64,000 bases of DNA. Source: JAUYIV01 sp040882645. GTDB taxonomy: Bacteria; Actinomycetota; Acidimicrobiia; Spongiisociales; UBA11373. The position numbers and the translations under genes are program-made. Shown piece after piece: positions 17,518 through 26,338 of the stretch. The stretch is from the NCBI GenBank assembly GCA_040882645.1, contig JBBEAX010000052.1:1-64000 (forward strand), given 5' to 3'. The number at the start of each line of letters is the position of its first letter. Position 1 is the first letter of the stretch. The notes beneath the pieces were generated by a model. That model made no database searches and was not told the origin of the DNA. It was given only the letters and a program-made list of their open reading frames with translations.

Positions 17518-18078
17518 GTGCCGAACGAACTCCCCTTCACCGAGGATGCCGAGGCCAATCGGCTGCTTGCCGCCAATCCACTCGCCCTCCTGATCGGAAT
17601 GCTGCTCGACCAGCAGTTCCCGATGGAGCGCGCCTTCCTCTCCCCCTACCTTCTCACCCAGAGGATCGATGGTTCCCTCGACGCGGCGACGATCGCCGCG
17701 ATCGACCGCGACGAGCTGGTGGCCGCCTTTCGGGGTCCCCCGGCACTCCACCGCTTCCCTGGATCGATGGCAGAGCGGTGTCAGTCACTGTGCGTCATGA
17801 TCGTCGATGAGTACGCCGGCGATGCCGGACGTATCTGGCTCGAGGCCGCCGACGGCAAAGACCTTCTCCAGCGGCTCGAAGCCCTTCCCGGGTACGGCAA
17901 GACCAAGGCGCGGATCTTCGTGGGAATCGTCGGGAAGCGCCTCGGACAAGGGCCTCCGGGGTGGGAGAAGGCCGCTGCCGATTGGCCGTCGATTGCAGAC
18001 ATCGACTCATTCGACAAGATCTACGAGTTGCGCGAGCAGAAGCGGGCGATAAAGGCCGCAGGAAAGAAGCCGAAGTGA
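17518..18078 (+). CDS. HhH-GPD family DNA repair-like protein (TIGR03252-like)
   Basis: A protein of about 186 residues related to helix-hairpin-helix DNA glycosylases. NPLALLIGMLLDQQFPMERAF (in two overlapping parts: NPLALLIGMLLDQQ and QQFPMERAF) is typical of the actinobacterial TIGR03252 group, and LEALPGYGKTKARIFVGIVG (~residues 125-144) is the HhH motif. The usual catalytic Asp of active glycosylases is not obvious, so activity is uncertain. GTG 17518 (VPNELPFTED) is preferred; GTG 17491 is possible. It sits inside a polysaccharide locus, which looks like an insertion of an unrelated gene rather than a functional link. Confidence 0.75.
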   Translation: MPNELPFTEDAEANRLLAANPLALLIGMLLDQQFPMERAFLSPYLLTQRIDGSLDAATIAAIDRDELVAAFRGPPALHRFPGSMAERCQSLCVMIVDEYAGDAGRIWLEAADGKDLLQRLEALPGYGKTKARIFVGIVGKRLGQGPPGWEKAAADWPSIADIDSFDKIYELREQKRAIKAAGKKPK

Positions 18079-18097
18079 TGCTGCGACGGGTTCCGTC

Positions 18098-18406
18098 GTG
18101 ATCCTGCGCGCCATGCTCCGGTTCATCGGCGAGGTCGCAGTGTGGACGGGCCTTGTCCTGCTGATCGCCCTCGGCGTGGCGCTGCTGGCCCGCTATGCCT
18201 TCCGTCGCCGCGCCGAGGTTGCATGGGTCCCCCTGGGATGGCTTGCCGTCGGTGGCTCGCTCGTGATGGCAGGGCTCTCCGATCGCCTCGGCCTGCCCCA
18301 GCCGGTCGTCGTCGATATCGGGCGACGGGCGGTACCGGTCGTATGGGCGATCGCGGGGGCGATGCTCGGTACCGCCTGGGCATGGCGGGCGCACCGCGAG
18401 CCATGA
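18098..18406 (+). CDS. Small membrane protein of unknown function
   Basis: A 102-residue protein with hydrophobic stretches near residues 10-30, 43-60 and 78-95, and a basic C terminus. I do not recognise a family. It starts with GTG at 18098, and its stop overlaps the ATG of the following glycosyltransferase (ATGA), so it belongs to the same transcript. It could be a polysaccharide accessory or anchor protein, but nothing in its sequence shows this. Confidence 0.6.
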   Translation: MILRAMLRFIGEVAVWTGLVLLIALGVALLARYAFRRRAEVAWVPLGWLAVGGSLVMAGLSDRLGLPQPVVVDIGRRAVPVVWAIAGAMLGTAWAWRAHREP

Positions 18407-19455
18407 CTGCCCCGCTCGTCTCGGTGATCGTGCCCACCTACAACCGTGGTGCCCGGGTCGCCCGTGCCGTCGACTCTGCTCTCGCCCAGACCCACGGCTC
18501 GATCGAGGTTCTGGTGGTCGACGACGGATCGACCGATGACACCGTCGATCAGATGACCCGGCGTTATGCGGGCGAAGCCCGGGTCAGAATCTTGGAGCGG
18601 CCGAACGGGGGGCCGGCGGCCGCCCGCAACACCGGTCTCGCCGCGGCTCAGGGTGACTACATCGCCTTCCTCGACAGTGATGACGAGTGGCTGCCGTGGA
18701 AGCTCGAGTTCCAGCTCGGGTGCATGCAACGAACCCCGGCGGCCGGGATGATCTGGACCGACATGGCCGCGGTCGACCCTGATGGCTCGCCCCTTGCCGC
18801 CCGCTATCTCCGGAAGATGTACCGCCGATACCGCGAGATCCGGCTGGAGAAGGTATTCGCCCGTTCCGTGCTGGTGCCTGCCGGCCTCGCCCCGGGCTCA
18901 CCGTCTGCCCGGGTGTGGCAGGGCAGCATCTTCAGGACGATGCTCGGCGGAAACCTCGTCCACACTTCCACCGTCCTGGTGACGTCCGAGCGCGCCCGCG
19001 CGGTGGGGCAGTTCGACGAGACCCTGCGGATGACCGGTGAGGACTACGACTACCACCTGCGAACTACTGCCGAGGGAACGGTTGCCTTCGCCGACGTGGC
19101 GACCACGGTCTATCGCGTCGGGGCCCCCGACCAGTTGACACTCCCCCGGCACATGGCACAGATGGCTCGCAATTACCTCCGCACCCTGGACAACGCCATC
19201 GCCCGCGGCGGCGTGGGCGAGCGGGAGGGTCGACGGGCCGTCGCCGGAGCGCGCGGTTGGCTGGGTGAAGAGTTACTGGAAGCGGGCGAACGGTCGGAAG
19301 CGCGCACCCATCTAGCCGCGGCATTGCGCGGCCCCCGGCCATTCCGCGCGCTGGGCCTGCTGTTGGTCGCCCTGGCGCCGCTGTTCATCGCCCGCCCCCT
19401 GCGGACGATTCTCGCCCGCATCAGCCATCCATTCGGCCGGCGCGCGGCAGAATGA
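18403..19455 (+). CDS. Glycosyltransferase family 2
   Basis: A 350-residue GT-A enzyme. The nucleotide-sugar site is clear: VSVIVPTYNRGARVARAVDS at the N terminus, VLVVDDGSTDDT (~residues 47-58), NGGPAAARNTGLAAA and the DXD-type IAFLDSDDEW (~residues 86-95). A later GEDYDYHLR supplies the acidic residue of the catalytic base region. The C terminus has a hydrophobic segment (about residues 311-333) that may tie it to the membrane. ATG 18403 overlaps the small membrane gene; the end overlaps the convergent ABC ATPase gene by 35 bases. Confidence 0.88.
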   Translation: MTAPLVSVIVPTYNRGARVARAVDSALAQTHGSIEVLVVDDGSTDDTVDQMTRRYAGEARVRILERPNGGPAAARNTGLAAAQGDYIAFLDSDDEWLPWKLEFQLGCMQRTPAAGMIWTDMAAVDPDGSPLAARYLRKMYRRYREIRLEKVFARSVLVPAGLAPGSPSARVWQGSIFRTMLGGNLVHTSTVLVTSERARAVGQFDETLRMTGEDYDYHLRTTAEGTVAFADVATTVYRVGAPDQLTLPRHMAQMARNYLRTLDNAIARGGVGEREGRRAVAGARGWLGEELLEAGERSEARTHLAAALRGPRPFRALGLLLVALAPLFIARPLRTILARISHPFGRRAAE

Positions 19456-20197
19456 GCGAATAGCCGAGCGTCGGGTGGTCCACGACCTCTATCGGGACCT
19501 CATAGACCTCGGCAACGGCGTCGGCGGTGAGCACTTCCGTGGGGGTCCCCTCGGCGAACACACGCCCGCGGTGCATCAAGACGACCCGATCTGCGAACCG
19601 CGACGCAAGGTTGAGGTCATGGAGCACCGCGACCACCGTCGCCCCGGCTCGGGACAACCCCCGCAGGGTTCCCATCACCAGTTCCTGGTGTGACAGGTCG
19701 AGGCTGGCGGTGGGCTCGTCCAGGAACAGCACCGGGGTCTCCTGCGCCAACACCCGCGCCAGTGACACCCTGGTCTGCTCGCCGCCGCTGAGGGTGGGAT
19801 AGGCGCGGGACGAGAACTGCAGCGTGTCGGTCGTCTCCATCGCCGCCATCGCCTTGGATTCCGCGTCGGCGTCGCCGTGGGGATGGCGCCCCATCATGAC
19901 CACGTCGAGGCATCTGAAGGCGAACAGCAGGATCGTCTGTTGGGGAAGGACCGCGCGGAGGCGGGCGAGGGCGAGCGGCGAGACGTCCCCGGGCGGGTTG
20001 CCCTGAACCCGGACCGTGCCCACGGTGGGGCGCAGTTCGCCTGCGAGTACCCGCACCAGAGTGGTCTTGCCGGCTCCGTTCGGGCCGACGACGGCCGTAA
20101 AGGTTCCCGCGTCCACCGCCAGGCTCACATCCTCCAGCAGCGGCACTCCGTCGACCGTATACCCGATGGCGTCTGCGACGACCGGCTTCATCCCCAT
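19421..20197 (-). CDS. hmuV: Haem-type ABC transporter ATP-binding protein
   Basis: A 258-residue ATPase of the FecE/HmuV group. It shows Walker A (GPNGAGKTTL), the Q loop (VLPQQT), the signature LSGGEQTRVSLARVLA, Walker B (PVLFLDEPTASLDLSHQ) and the switch His (AVLHDLNLA). The RFADRVVLMHRG and FAEGTPTEVL stretch is typical of haemin and cobalamin importers. It is the last gene of a minus-strand importer operon (HmuT-U-V order) and overlaps the permease gene by ten bases. Haem is preferred because the binding protein resembles HmuT; a siderophore or cobamide cannot be excluded. Confidence 0.85.
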   Translation of the reverse strand: MGMKPVVADAIGYTVDGVPLLEDVSLAVDAGTFTAVVGPNGAGKTTLVRVLAGELRPTVGTVRVQGNPPGDVSPLALARLRAVLPQQTILLFAFRCLDVVMMGRHPHGDADAESKAMAAMETTDTLQFSSRAYPTLSGGEQTRVSLARVLAQETPVLFLDEPTASLDLSHQELVMGTLRGLSRAGATVVAVLHDLNLASRFADRVVLMHRGRVFAEGTPTEVLTADAVAEVYEVPIEVVDHPTLGYSLILPRAGRMDG

Positions 20198-21231
20198 CCT
20201 CCGTGCTCCCGTCGAGTGCGCCTGATCAGCCAGAGGAACACCGGCCCCCCCACGATCGCGGTGAGTAGGCCAACCGGCACCTCGAGCGGCAGGGCCACCG
20301 TGCGGGCGACCACATCGGCCACGACCACCAACAGAGCACCACCCAGGGCGCTCGCCGGGAGCAGCAGTCGATGACCCGGCCCGGCGACGAGACGAATGGC
20401 ATGGGGCACCAGCAGCCCGACGAACCCGATGACGCCGGCGGCCGCAACGGTCGCACCCACGGCCAGCGTGCAGAGGATGAGCACCTCGATCCGGAGACGC
20501 TCGACATCCACCCCCAGGTGTCCGGCCTCGCGCTCACCGAGCAGCACCAGGTCGAGACGTCGCGCAGTGAAGGGAAGCCACACGACTGCCACCGCCACGA
20601 GAGGCGCGGTGACCCAGAACAGCCTCCAGGTGGCCACCCCGAGACTGCCCAGGGAGTAGAACAGCGGGGAGCCGAGCCGGGGATCGTCGGCCACGACGCT
20701 GAGAAAGGCCGCTCCCGCCCCGGTGACGGCGGCGACCGCGATCCCGGCGAGGATCAGCGTCACCACCTCCGTCCGTCCCTGGTTCCGGGCTATGGAGTAG
20801 ACGGCCGCCCCGGCGAGGATTCCGCCGGCAAAGGCTCCGAAAGGCGCGGCGAATGCGCCAATCGACGCTTCGAGGGCGAGCACGGCGATCGCCGACCCCA
20901 AGGCGGCTCCACTCGACAGCCCGATCAGCTGGGGGTCGGCGAGCGGGTTGCGAAAGATCCCCTGCAGGGCCGCACCCGCGATTCCGAGACCTGCGCCCAC
21001 GACCACACCGAGCAGCACCCGAGGAAGCCGGATCGACCAGAGGACCGCGTCCTGCTGCGAGGTAAAGGTCGTTCCCGCGTCGAATCCGGCATGGTCGAGC
21101 AGGATGCCGACCACCGACCTCGGAGAGATGGAGACCGCCCCCGAGCCGAGCGAGACGACGACGGCCGCTATCAAGCCCACTCCCAGCGCCGCTAGCACGG
21201 TGCGGCCGCTGAGGCGTCGCGACTCAGTCAC
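20188..21231 (-). CDS. hmuU: Haem-type ABC transporter permease (FecCD family)
   Basis: A 347-residue permease with about ten membrane helices, of the FecCD/BtuC family. Typical family stretches are RLPRVLLGVVVGAGLGIAGA, QGIFRNPLADPQLIGLSSGA (which begins the G-x-N-PLADP region) and GFVGLLVPHAIRLVAGPGHR, the loop that meets the ATPase. It forms the membrane channel with the HmuV-like ATPase and receives substrate from the lipoprotein encoded upstream, whose gene it overlaps by eight bases. Confidence 0.88.
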   Translation of the reverse strand: MTESRRLSGRTVLAALGVGLIAAVVVSLGSGAVSISPRSVVGILLDHAGFDAGTTFTSQQDAVLWSIRLPRVLLGVVVGAGLGIAGAALQGIFRNPLADPQLIGLSSGAALGSAIAVLALEASIGAFAAPFGAFAGGILAGAAVYSIARNQGRTEVVTLILAGIAVAAVTGAGAAFLSVVADDPRLGSPLFYSLGSLGVATWRLFWVTAPLVAVAVVWLPFTARRLDLVLLGEREAGHLGVDVERLRIEVLILCTLAVGATVAAAGVIGFVGLLVPHAIRLVAGPGHRLLLPASALGGALLVVVADVVARTVALPLEVPVGLLTAIVGGPVFLWLIRRTRREHGGWG

Positions 21232-22174
21232 CGGAGTGGAGGTCCCGAACCAATTCGGCGAATAGCGTCCCGGTGCGAGGGCCCAACCCGAGCAGATAGA
21301 GGTCCTCGTACACCAGGACCCGCCGGTTCTGGCCGGCAGGGGTCTGGGCGATCCCCGGTAGCGTCAGGAACCCGTCCAACCCGCCGAGGCCATTGAATCC
21401 CCGTTCCGCGGTGATGATCACCTCCGGCGCGGCCGCCACCATCGCCTCGGCGGTGAGGGGCACGAACCCATCGACGCCGGCGGCCGGCCCGACATCATCT
21501 ACTCCGAGTGCCTCGAGAATCCCGTCGAACACCGTGTTGGATCCCAGCATCAGGATGGTGTCCTCGGTCGCCACGTAAACCACTGCCACCCGCGGCCGCT
21601 CCCCGGTTGGGGAGACGAGGGCGAGCGCAGCATCTATTTCGCCCTGCACCCGGGTCGCCAGTGCCTCGCCCGCTGCACCCACGCCCAGAACCTCCGCAAC
21701 CGCCCGGATCTTCGCCGCGGGCGCATCGATCCCGGCGAAACGAGGCAGGATCACCACCGGCACACCGGCAGACCTCACTTGCTCGATCACCTCCGGCGGC
21801 GATGCGTCGATGTCGCCGATGACCACGGACGGCTCGAGTACGAGGACGGGCTCGGCGAGGATCCGGAACTCGACGCCGATCTTCGGCTTCAGCCGCATCT
21901 CCTCGCGCGGGTACACCGAGCTCAGATCGACCCCGACCAGGTTGTCCCCCAAGCCGAGTTCCCACACGATCTCCGAGAACTCGCCGCTGAGGGTCACGAT
22001 TCGGGAAACATCGGTGATGTTGCTGGTGGCGCCATCTGCTCCGACGATCGCCACCGGCAGCCCCGGAGTGGGGATGGCCGTCGTGCCCCCGGTGGCGTCG
22101 TCGGCGGCTGTTCCGCCTCCGCATGACGCCACCAGCACCGCGAGGGCGATTGGAGCAAGCAAGGATCGACGCAT
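21224..22174 (-). CDS. hmuT: Haem-type ABC transporter substrate-binding lipoprotein
   Basis: A 316-residue lipoprotein of the PF01497 binding-protein family. The signal ends in a lipobox (VLVASCGG, Cys about residue 17), followed by a flexible stretch and the binding domain that opens RIVTLSGEFSEIVWELGLGD and LVGVDLSSVYP, very close to HmuT haemin-binding proteins. It would capture haem outside the membrane for the HmuU/V pair. ATG 22174 gives a proper signal peptide; the frame stays open further upstream, but those residues would sit before the signal. Divergent from the CoA-binding gene across 81 bases. Confidence 0.85.
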   Translation of the reverse strand: MRRSLLAPIALAVLVASCGGGTAADDATGGTTAIPTPGLPVAIVGADGATSNITDVSRIVTLSGEFSEIVWELGLGDNLVGVDLSSVYPREEMRLKPKIGVEFRILAEPVLVLEPSVVIGDIDASPPEVIEQVRSAGVPVVILPRFAGIDAPAAKIRAVAEVLGVGAAGEALATRVQGEIDAALALVSPTGERPRVAVVYVATEDTILMLGSNTVFDGILEALGVDDVGPAAGVDGFVPLTAEAMVAAAPEVIITAERGFNGLGGLDGFLTLPGIAQTPAGQNRRVLVYEDLYLLGLGPRTGTLFAELVRDLHSGD

Positions 22175-22255
22175 CGGGCGGTACGGTAGGGATCGTTCGC
22201 GCCGACGCGGAGTCGGTACGGGAATGCCCATCACCCACCGGAGGTTGCCCGAACC

Positions 22256-22651
22256 ATGAGCCTGGCCGACCTGCTCGAGAGTGCCGACACCACCATCGCC
22301 GTGGTCGGCGCCACCACCAATCCCTCGAAGTACGGGAACATCATCTACCACGACCTGAAGTCGAAGGGCTTCAAGGTGTTCGCGGTAAACCCCTATCGCG
22401 ACGAGGTCGACGGGGACCCCTGCTGGCGTTCGCTGGCCGACCTGCCGGAGGTCCCCACCATCGTCGACATCGTGGTGCCGCCGGCGCGGACACTCACCGT
22501 CCTTCAGGAGTGCCTCGACCTGGGCCTGATGAACGTGTGGGTCCAGCCGGGAGCCGGCGATCAGGCGGTGCGGGAGTTCGTCGAAGCGAATGGCTTCAAT
22601 GGGTTGGTTGGACCCTGCATCATGGTGGAAGCCAGAACACGCGCCACGTGA
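22256..22651 (+). CDS. CoA-binding domain protein (YccU-like)
   Basis: A 131-residue single-domain Rossmann protein of the CoA_binding_2 family (PF13380). IAVVGATTNPSKYGN (residues 14-28) is the phosphate-binding loop, followed by GFKVFAVNPYRDEVDG and VDIVVPPARTL, and ends with MNVWVQPGAGDQAV and GLVGPCIMVE, where the conserved Cys sits. Family members bind CoA and relate to acyl-CoA synthetase domains; no enzyme activity is established. A hexamer repeat tract follows the stop. Confidence 0.88.
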   Translation: MSLADLLESADTTIAVVGATTNPSKYGNIIYHDLKSKGFKVFAVNPYRDEVDGDPCWRSLADLPEVPTIVDIVVPPARTLTVLQECLDLGLMNVWVQPGAGDQAVREFVEANGFNGLVGPCIMVEARTRAT

Positions 22652-22653
22652 GA

Positions 22654-22683
22654 CCAGCTCCAGCTCCAGCCCCGGCCCCAGCC
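22654..22683. repeat. Five tandem hexamers CCAGCT/CCAGCC
   Basis: Five 6-bp units run from 22654: CCAGCT twice, CCAGCC, CCGGCC, CCAGCC. They fill the short spacer between the CoA-binding gene and the P450 gene. This is the only intergenic array found here with period 6 rather than 7. Confidence 0.7.
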
Positions 22684-22715
22684 AGCCCCTTTCCCCTCCA
22701 CTTGAATATGTGACG

Positions 22716-23921
22716 ATGTCATCGGTGCAGTTCGACGCGTACGACCCGGCATTCGTGGCCGATCCCTACCCGACCTACGCCAGGTTGCGCAAAGCGGGGC
22801 CGTTCTTCGACGATCGCTGGCGGGTGACGTTCTTCGCAAACCATGCCGACGTGACGGCGATGCTTCGCGACAAGCGCTTCGGTCGCGACATTCGGCACGT
22901 ACTCGCCCCTGAAGAGGTCGACCATCGGTCGTACCCGGTCCACCTCACCAACTGGTATCGCTTCATCCGCGGGTCATTCATCGACCTCGAGCCCCCTGAG
23001 CACACCCGCATCCGGGGGGCGGTCAAGCAGCCGTTCGCCCGCAGCAGGGCAGAGGCGCGCCGCGGCGAGATCGAACAGCTGGCCAACCGGCTCCTCGACG
23101 AGGTGATCGACGAGGGGCAGATGGAGGTCATCGCCGACTTTGCCACCCCCATCCCGATCGCGGTCGTCGCCCAACTGATGGGAATACCCGATAGCGACCA
23201 TCGCCTGCTACTCGACTGGTCCCACGCCATCGTCAGAGTCTTCGACATCAACGTGACCCCGGCTGAGGAGCAGGCTGCGGAGAACGCAGTGACCGAGTTC
23301 GCCGACTACACCCGGGCGATCGTCGGCGAACGGCGGCGCAACCCCGGTGAAGACCTCATCTCGGAGCTGGCCGCGGCAGACGATCCACTCTCGGACGACG
23401 ACCTGGTCGCCACCTGCATCCTGGTGCTGAATGCCGGGCACGAAGCGACCGTTCACGGGATCGGCAACGGGGTTCTGGCGCTCGCCCGCAACCCCGAACA
23501 GTTCGCAATGCTCCGCGCCGGAGCCCCGGCCGACGCGGCCACCGAGGAACTCCTGCGCTACGACACGCCGCTGCAGATGTTCGAACGATGGGTGCTGGAG
23601 GATCTCGACTGGGCCGGCGTGCGCCTCACCCCCGGGGACAAGGTCGGTCTGCTCTACGGATCCGCCAACCACGACCCCGGGGTGTTCGAGAGCCCCGAGC
23701 GGTTGACGCTCGACCGGACGGAGAATCCGCATGTCTCCTTCGGGTTGGGTACCCACTTCTGTCTCGGCGCCCCCCTGGCCCGGGTCGAGTTGCAGACGGC
23801 TTTCGCCGCCTTGGCGAAGAGGTTCCGCAACCTGCGGCTTGCGGTGCCGGAGCCCCCTCGCCATGCCAGCCTGGTGTTCCGCGGGGTGACCGAGCTCGAG
23901 GTCGAGTTCGACCCGGCCTAG
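22716..23921 (+). CDS. Cytochrome P450
   Basis: A 401-residue soluble bacterial P450. The I-helix has LNAGHEATVHG (Ala240-Gly241 ... Thr245) for oxygen activation, the K-helix EELLR gives the ExxR motif (Glu278, Arg281), and the haem loop is SFGLGTHFCLGAPLAR with Cys349 as the thiolate ligand. The N-terminal part (DPYPTYARLRKAGP) is typical of CYP families common in actinobacteria. The substrate is unknown and no ferredoxin or reductase gene is adjacent. ATG 22716 was chosen; a GTG six bases earlier is also in frame. Confidence 0.9.
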   Translation: MSSVQFDAYDPAFVADPYPTYARLRKAGPFFDDRWRVTFFANHADVTAMLRDKRFGRDIRHVLAPEEVDHRSYPVHLTNWYRFIRGSFIDLEPPEHTRIRGAVKQPFARSRAEARRGEIEQLANRLLDEVIDEGQMEVIADFATPIPIAVVAQLMGIPDSDHRLLLDWSHAIVRVFDINVTPAEEQAAENAVTEFADYTRAIVGERRRNPGEDLISELAAADDPLSDDDLVATCILVLNAGHEATVHGIGNGVLALARNPEQFAMLRAGAPADAATEELLRYDTPLQMFERWVLEDLDWAGVRLTPGDKVGLLYGSANHDPGVFESPERLTLDRTENPHVSFGLGTHFCLGAPLARVELQTAFAALAKRFRNLRLAVPEPPRHASLVFRGVTELEVEFDPA

Positions 23922-23976
23922 CTCGACCCGCAGAACCAGTAGCCTCAATGTCCCTACCACTCACATGGAGGAATCG

Positions 23977-25320
23977 ATGGCTGTGGAGGTCCTCAATCCC
24001 CGGGTCATAGCCCGCAGTCAGTTCGACCGGGCGATGCCATTTGTCGATGACCCCGCCGGGTGGAACGGATTCGCCGAGTGGATCTATGAGCCGGAAAAGG
24101 TGATCACGGTGACCATCCCGGTGGTCATGGATGACGGAGTGGTCGAGACGTTCCGCGGATACCGGGTGCTTCACAACACGGTTCGCGGCCCCGGCAAGGG
24201 CGGGATCCGGTTCCACCCGTCGGTCGCCGAAGACGAGGTGCAGGCGCTGGCCACCTGGATGACCTGGAAGGCGGCGCTAGCCGGCATCCCGTTCGGAGGG
24301 GCCAAGGGCGGGGTGACCTGCGATCCCCAGACCCTGTCACTGGACGAGCGCCGCAGGATCACCCGCCGATTCGTGGCGGCCCTGGGTGACAACATCGGGC
24401 CCCACACCGACATCCCCGCCCCCGATCTCTACACGGATGCCCAGACCATGGCCTGGGTCTACGACACCTACGCCATGATGCATCCCGGGAAGAACAACCT
24501 TCCGGTGGTCACCGGCAAGCCGCTCGACCTCGGTGGCGTCGTGGGGCGGTCGACCGCGACTGCGCGGGGCGTCTACTTCTGCACCGAGCGGTTTCTCGAG
24601 CTCGGTGGAGTCCCCGGCCTCAGTAGCATCGACGGGGCCACGGTGGCGATCCAGGGCTACGGCAACGCCGGCCGGTTCGCGGCGGACATCTTCCACGAGG
24701 CGGGCGCTCGGATCGTGGCCGTCAGCGACACCAAGGGTGGGATCCACGACCCGAAGGGGCTCGACATTGCCCGTGTCTCGGCTCACAAGGACACCGTCGG
24801 CACCGTGGTGGGTGCCATCGACGGGGGCCACCTCGCCCCGCTGGAAGTCCTCGAAGTCGAGTGCGACATCCTGATTCCCGCAGCCATGGAGAACCAGATA
24901 ACCGGGGTCAACGCCGACCGGGTCAAGGCCCGGGTGGTCGTCGAGGCCGCCAACGGGCCCACCACACCTGCAGCCGATGCGATCCTCGCGGGCAAAGGCA
25001 TCGAGCTACTCCCCGACATCCTCGCCAACGCCGGCGGGGTGATCGTGTCCTACTTCGAGTGGGTGCAGAACCTGCAGAACGAGGAGTGGGACGGTGTCCG
25101 GGTCGACGAGGGTTTGCGCAAACGCATCTACCGATCCACCGATGCGGTAGTCGCCCAGCGGGCTTCGTTGATCGAAGACCTCGACGGCTACCGCTCTCGC
25201 TGGGCCCGGTTGCATCCAGAGGCCGAGCAGCTGCCCACGCCCGACCTGCGCACGGCCGCCACCCTGGTGGCCGTGGCCCGTACCAAGGCCACCGCCGAGG
25301 CCCGCGGGGTATGGCCGTAG
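23977..25320 (+). CDS. gdhA: Glutamate dehydrogenase (Glu/Leu/Phe/Val family)
   Basis: A 447-residue amino-acid dehydrogenase that links 2-oxoglutarate plus ammonia with glutamate. Substrate and catalytic residues are in place: GPGKGGIRFHP (Lys74), MTWKAALAGIPFGGAKGG (Lys98, Lys110) and HTDIPAPDLYT (Asp150). The C-terminal Rossmann domain starts VAIQGYGNAGRFAADI. The size and motifs fit hexameric GDH; the coenzyme cannot be fixed by eye. ATG 23977 was chosen because GGAGGAA sits just upstream; the ATG at 23965 overlaps that ribosome site. Confidence 0.9.
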   Translation: MAVEVLNPRVIARSQFDRAMPFVDDPAGWNGFAEWIYEPEKVITVTIPVVMDDGVVETFRGYRVLHNTVRGPGKGGIRFHPSVAEDEVQALATWMTWKAALAGIPFGGAKGGVTCDPQTLSLDERRRITRRFVAALGDNIGPHTDIPAPDLYTDAQTMAWVYDTYAMMHPGKNNLPVVTGKPLDLGGVVGRSTATARGVYFCTERFLELGGVPGLSSIDGATVAIQGYGNAGRFAADIFHEAGARIVAVSDTKGGIHDPKGLDIARVSAHKDTVGTVVGAIDGGHLAPLEVLEVECDILIPAAMENQITGVNADRVKARVVVEAANGPTTPAADAILAGKGIELLPDILANAGGVIVSYFEWVQNLQNEEWDGVRVDEGLRKRIYRSTDAVVAQRASLIEDLDGYRSRWARLHPEAEQLPTPDLRTAATLVAVARTKATAEARGVWP

Positions 25321-25322
25321 GA

Positions 25323-25357
25323 GCCGAAAGCCGACAGCCAACAGCCGACAGCCCATG
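25323..25357. repeat. Five tandem heptamers GCCGACA-type
   Basis: Between the convergent gdhA and galU-like genes, 25323-25357 reads GCCGAAA, GCCGACA, GCCAACA, GCCGACA, GCCCATG: five head-to-tail 7-bp units starting right after the gdhA stop. It is one of several period-7 arrays in intergenic spacers of this window. Confidence 0.75.
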
Positions 25358-25372
25358 GCCGCCGGTCACCTA

Positions 25373-26191
25373 CTACTCCCGCAGCATCCGCTCCAGGTAC
25401 TCCCGATACGGCCCGGCCAGGTCGGGCCGGGCGAGCGCCACCGAGGTGGTGGCTTCGGCGAGGCCCAATGGCACCCCGATGTCGAGCAGCGAGTCGTCGA
25501 CGATCCTGCCCCGGGCACCGCCCTCCATCGCCATGTGATGAATCGCATCGGTGAGCTGCAGCTCACCGCCGTGGCCGGGGTCGAGGACGGCGAGCACTTC
25601 GAACACCGAAGCCGGGAAGAGATAGCGTCCGACGATGCCGAGGGACGAAGGGGCGCGATCGGCTCCCGGCTTCTCGATCGCCCCGATGACCTCCACGACC
25701 CCGTCCACCACCGGGCCGGAGATCGCCACCACTCCGTACCGATCGAGGAGCTCGCCTCCTACCTCCCGGACCGCCACCACCGGGCGGCCATCGAATGCCT
25801 CTATGAGCGACCCGGTGTAGGCGTCCGCGGGCTCGGCGAACATGTTGTCGGATAGCAGGCAGATGAATGGGTGCTCGCCGACGACGGCCGCGGTGCGGAG
25901 GACGGCGTCGCCCAACCCCCGGGGAACGTCCTGGCTCACGGTCGTGAACGTGACGCCTTCGAGACCAGGGATCGGTTCGCCCTCAGTGAAGTGGCTCATC
26001 ACCGGGTTGCCGGCGCGGTCATCGACCACGAAGACGATCTGCGACGCCCCGCAGGCGGCCGCCTCCTCGACGACGTATTGGATGACGGGCCGGTCGACCA
26101 CCGGAATCATGGCTTTGGGGATCACCCGGGTGGCGGGTCGCATCCGGGTACCGCTACCGGCGCACGGGATCACCGCAATATCGACGGTCAT
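25373..26191 (-). CDS. galU: Nucleotidyltransferase, UTP-glucose-1-phosphate uridylyltransferase-like
   Basis: A 272-residue enzyme that would make UDP-glucose (or a related NDP-sugar) for polysaccharide synthesis. The nucleotide motif is IPCAGSGTRMRPATRVIPKA (residues 8-27), with the GalU feature IPKAMIPVVDRPVIQYVVEEA and the catalytic region ICLLSDNMF, then AIEKPGADRAPSSLGIVGRY, as in GalU. It is slightly short for GalU (about 290-300), and Ala-Gly-Ser replaces the usual Ala-Gly-Leu. It is convergent with gdhA. Its product could feed the exopolysaccharide locus. Confidence 0.82.
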   Translation of the reverse strand: MTVDIAVIPCAGSGTRMRPATRVIPKAMIPVVDRPVIQYVVEEAAACGASQIVFVVDDRAGNPVMSHFTEGEPIPGLEGVTFTTVSQDVPRGLGDAVLRTAAVVGEHPFICLLSDNMFAEPADAYTGSLIEAFDGRPVVAVREVGGELLDRYGVVAISGPVVDGVVEVIGAIEKPGADRAPSSLGIVGRYLFPASVFEVLAVLDPGHGGELQLTDAIHHMAMEGGARGRIVDDSLLDIGVPLGLAEATTSVALARPDLAGPYREYLERMLRE

Positions 26192-26338
26192 GTGCCCTAT
26201 GGTCCCAGAACAGGCCCCGATTGACGAGCATGTCCGCCTCGCATAACCGTGGCATCCAGGTAAACCGGCGTGATGGGCCGACTCTCCCGGCCGCCCGTCT
26301 CCTCAAGACCGCGTCGGCGCGGAGCCGATAAGCCCGGA

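Noticed and set aside
22716..23921. Secondary-metabolite cluster around the P450
   Set aside because: Neighbours are a CoA-binding protein and glutamate dehydrogenase; there is no synthase or carrier protein.
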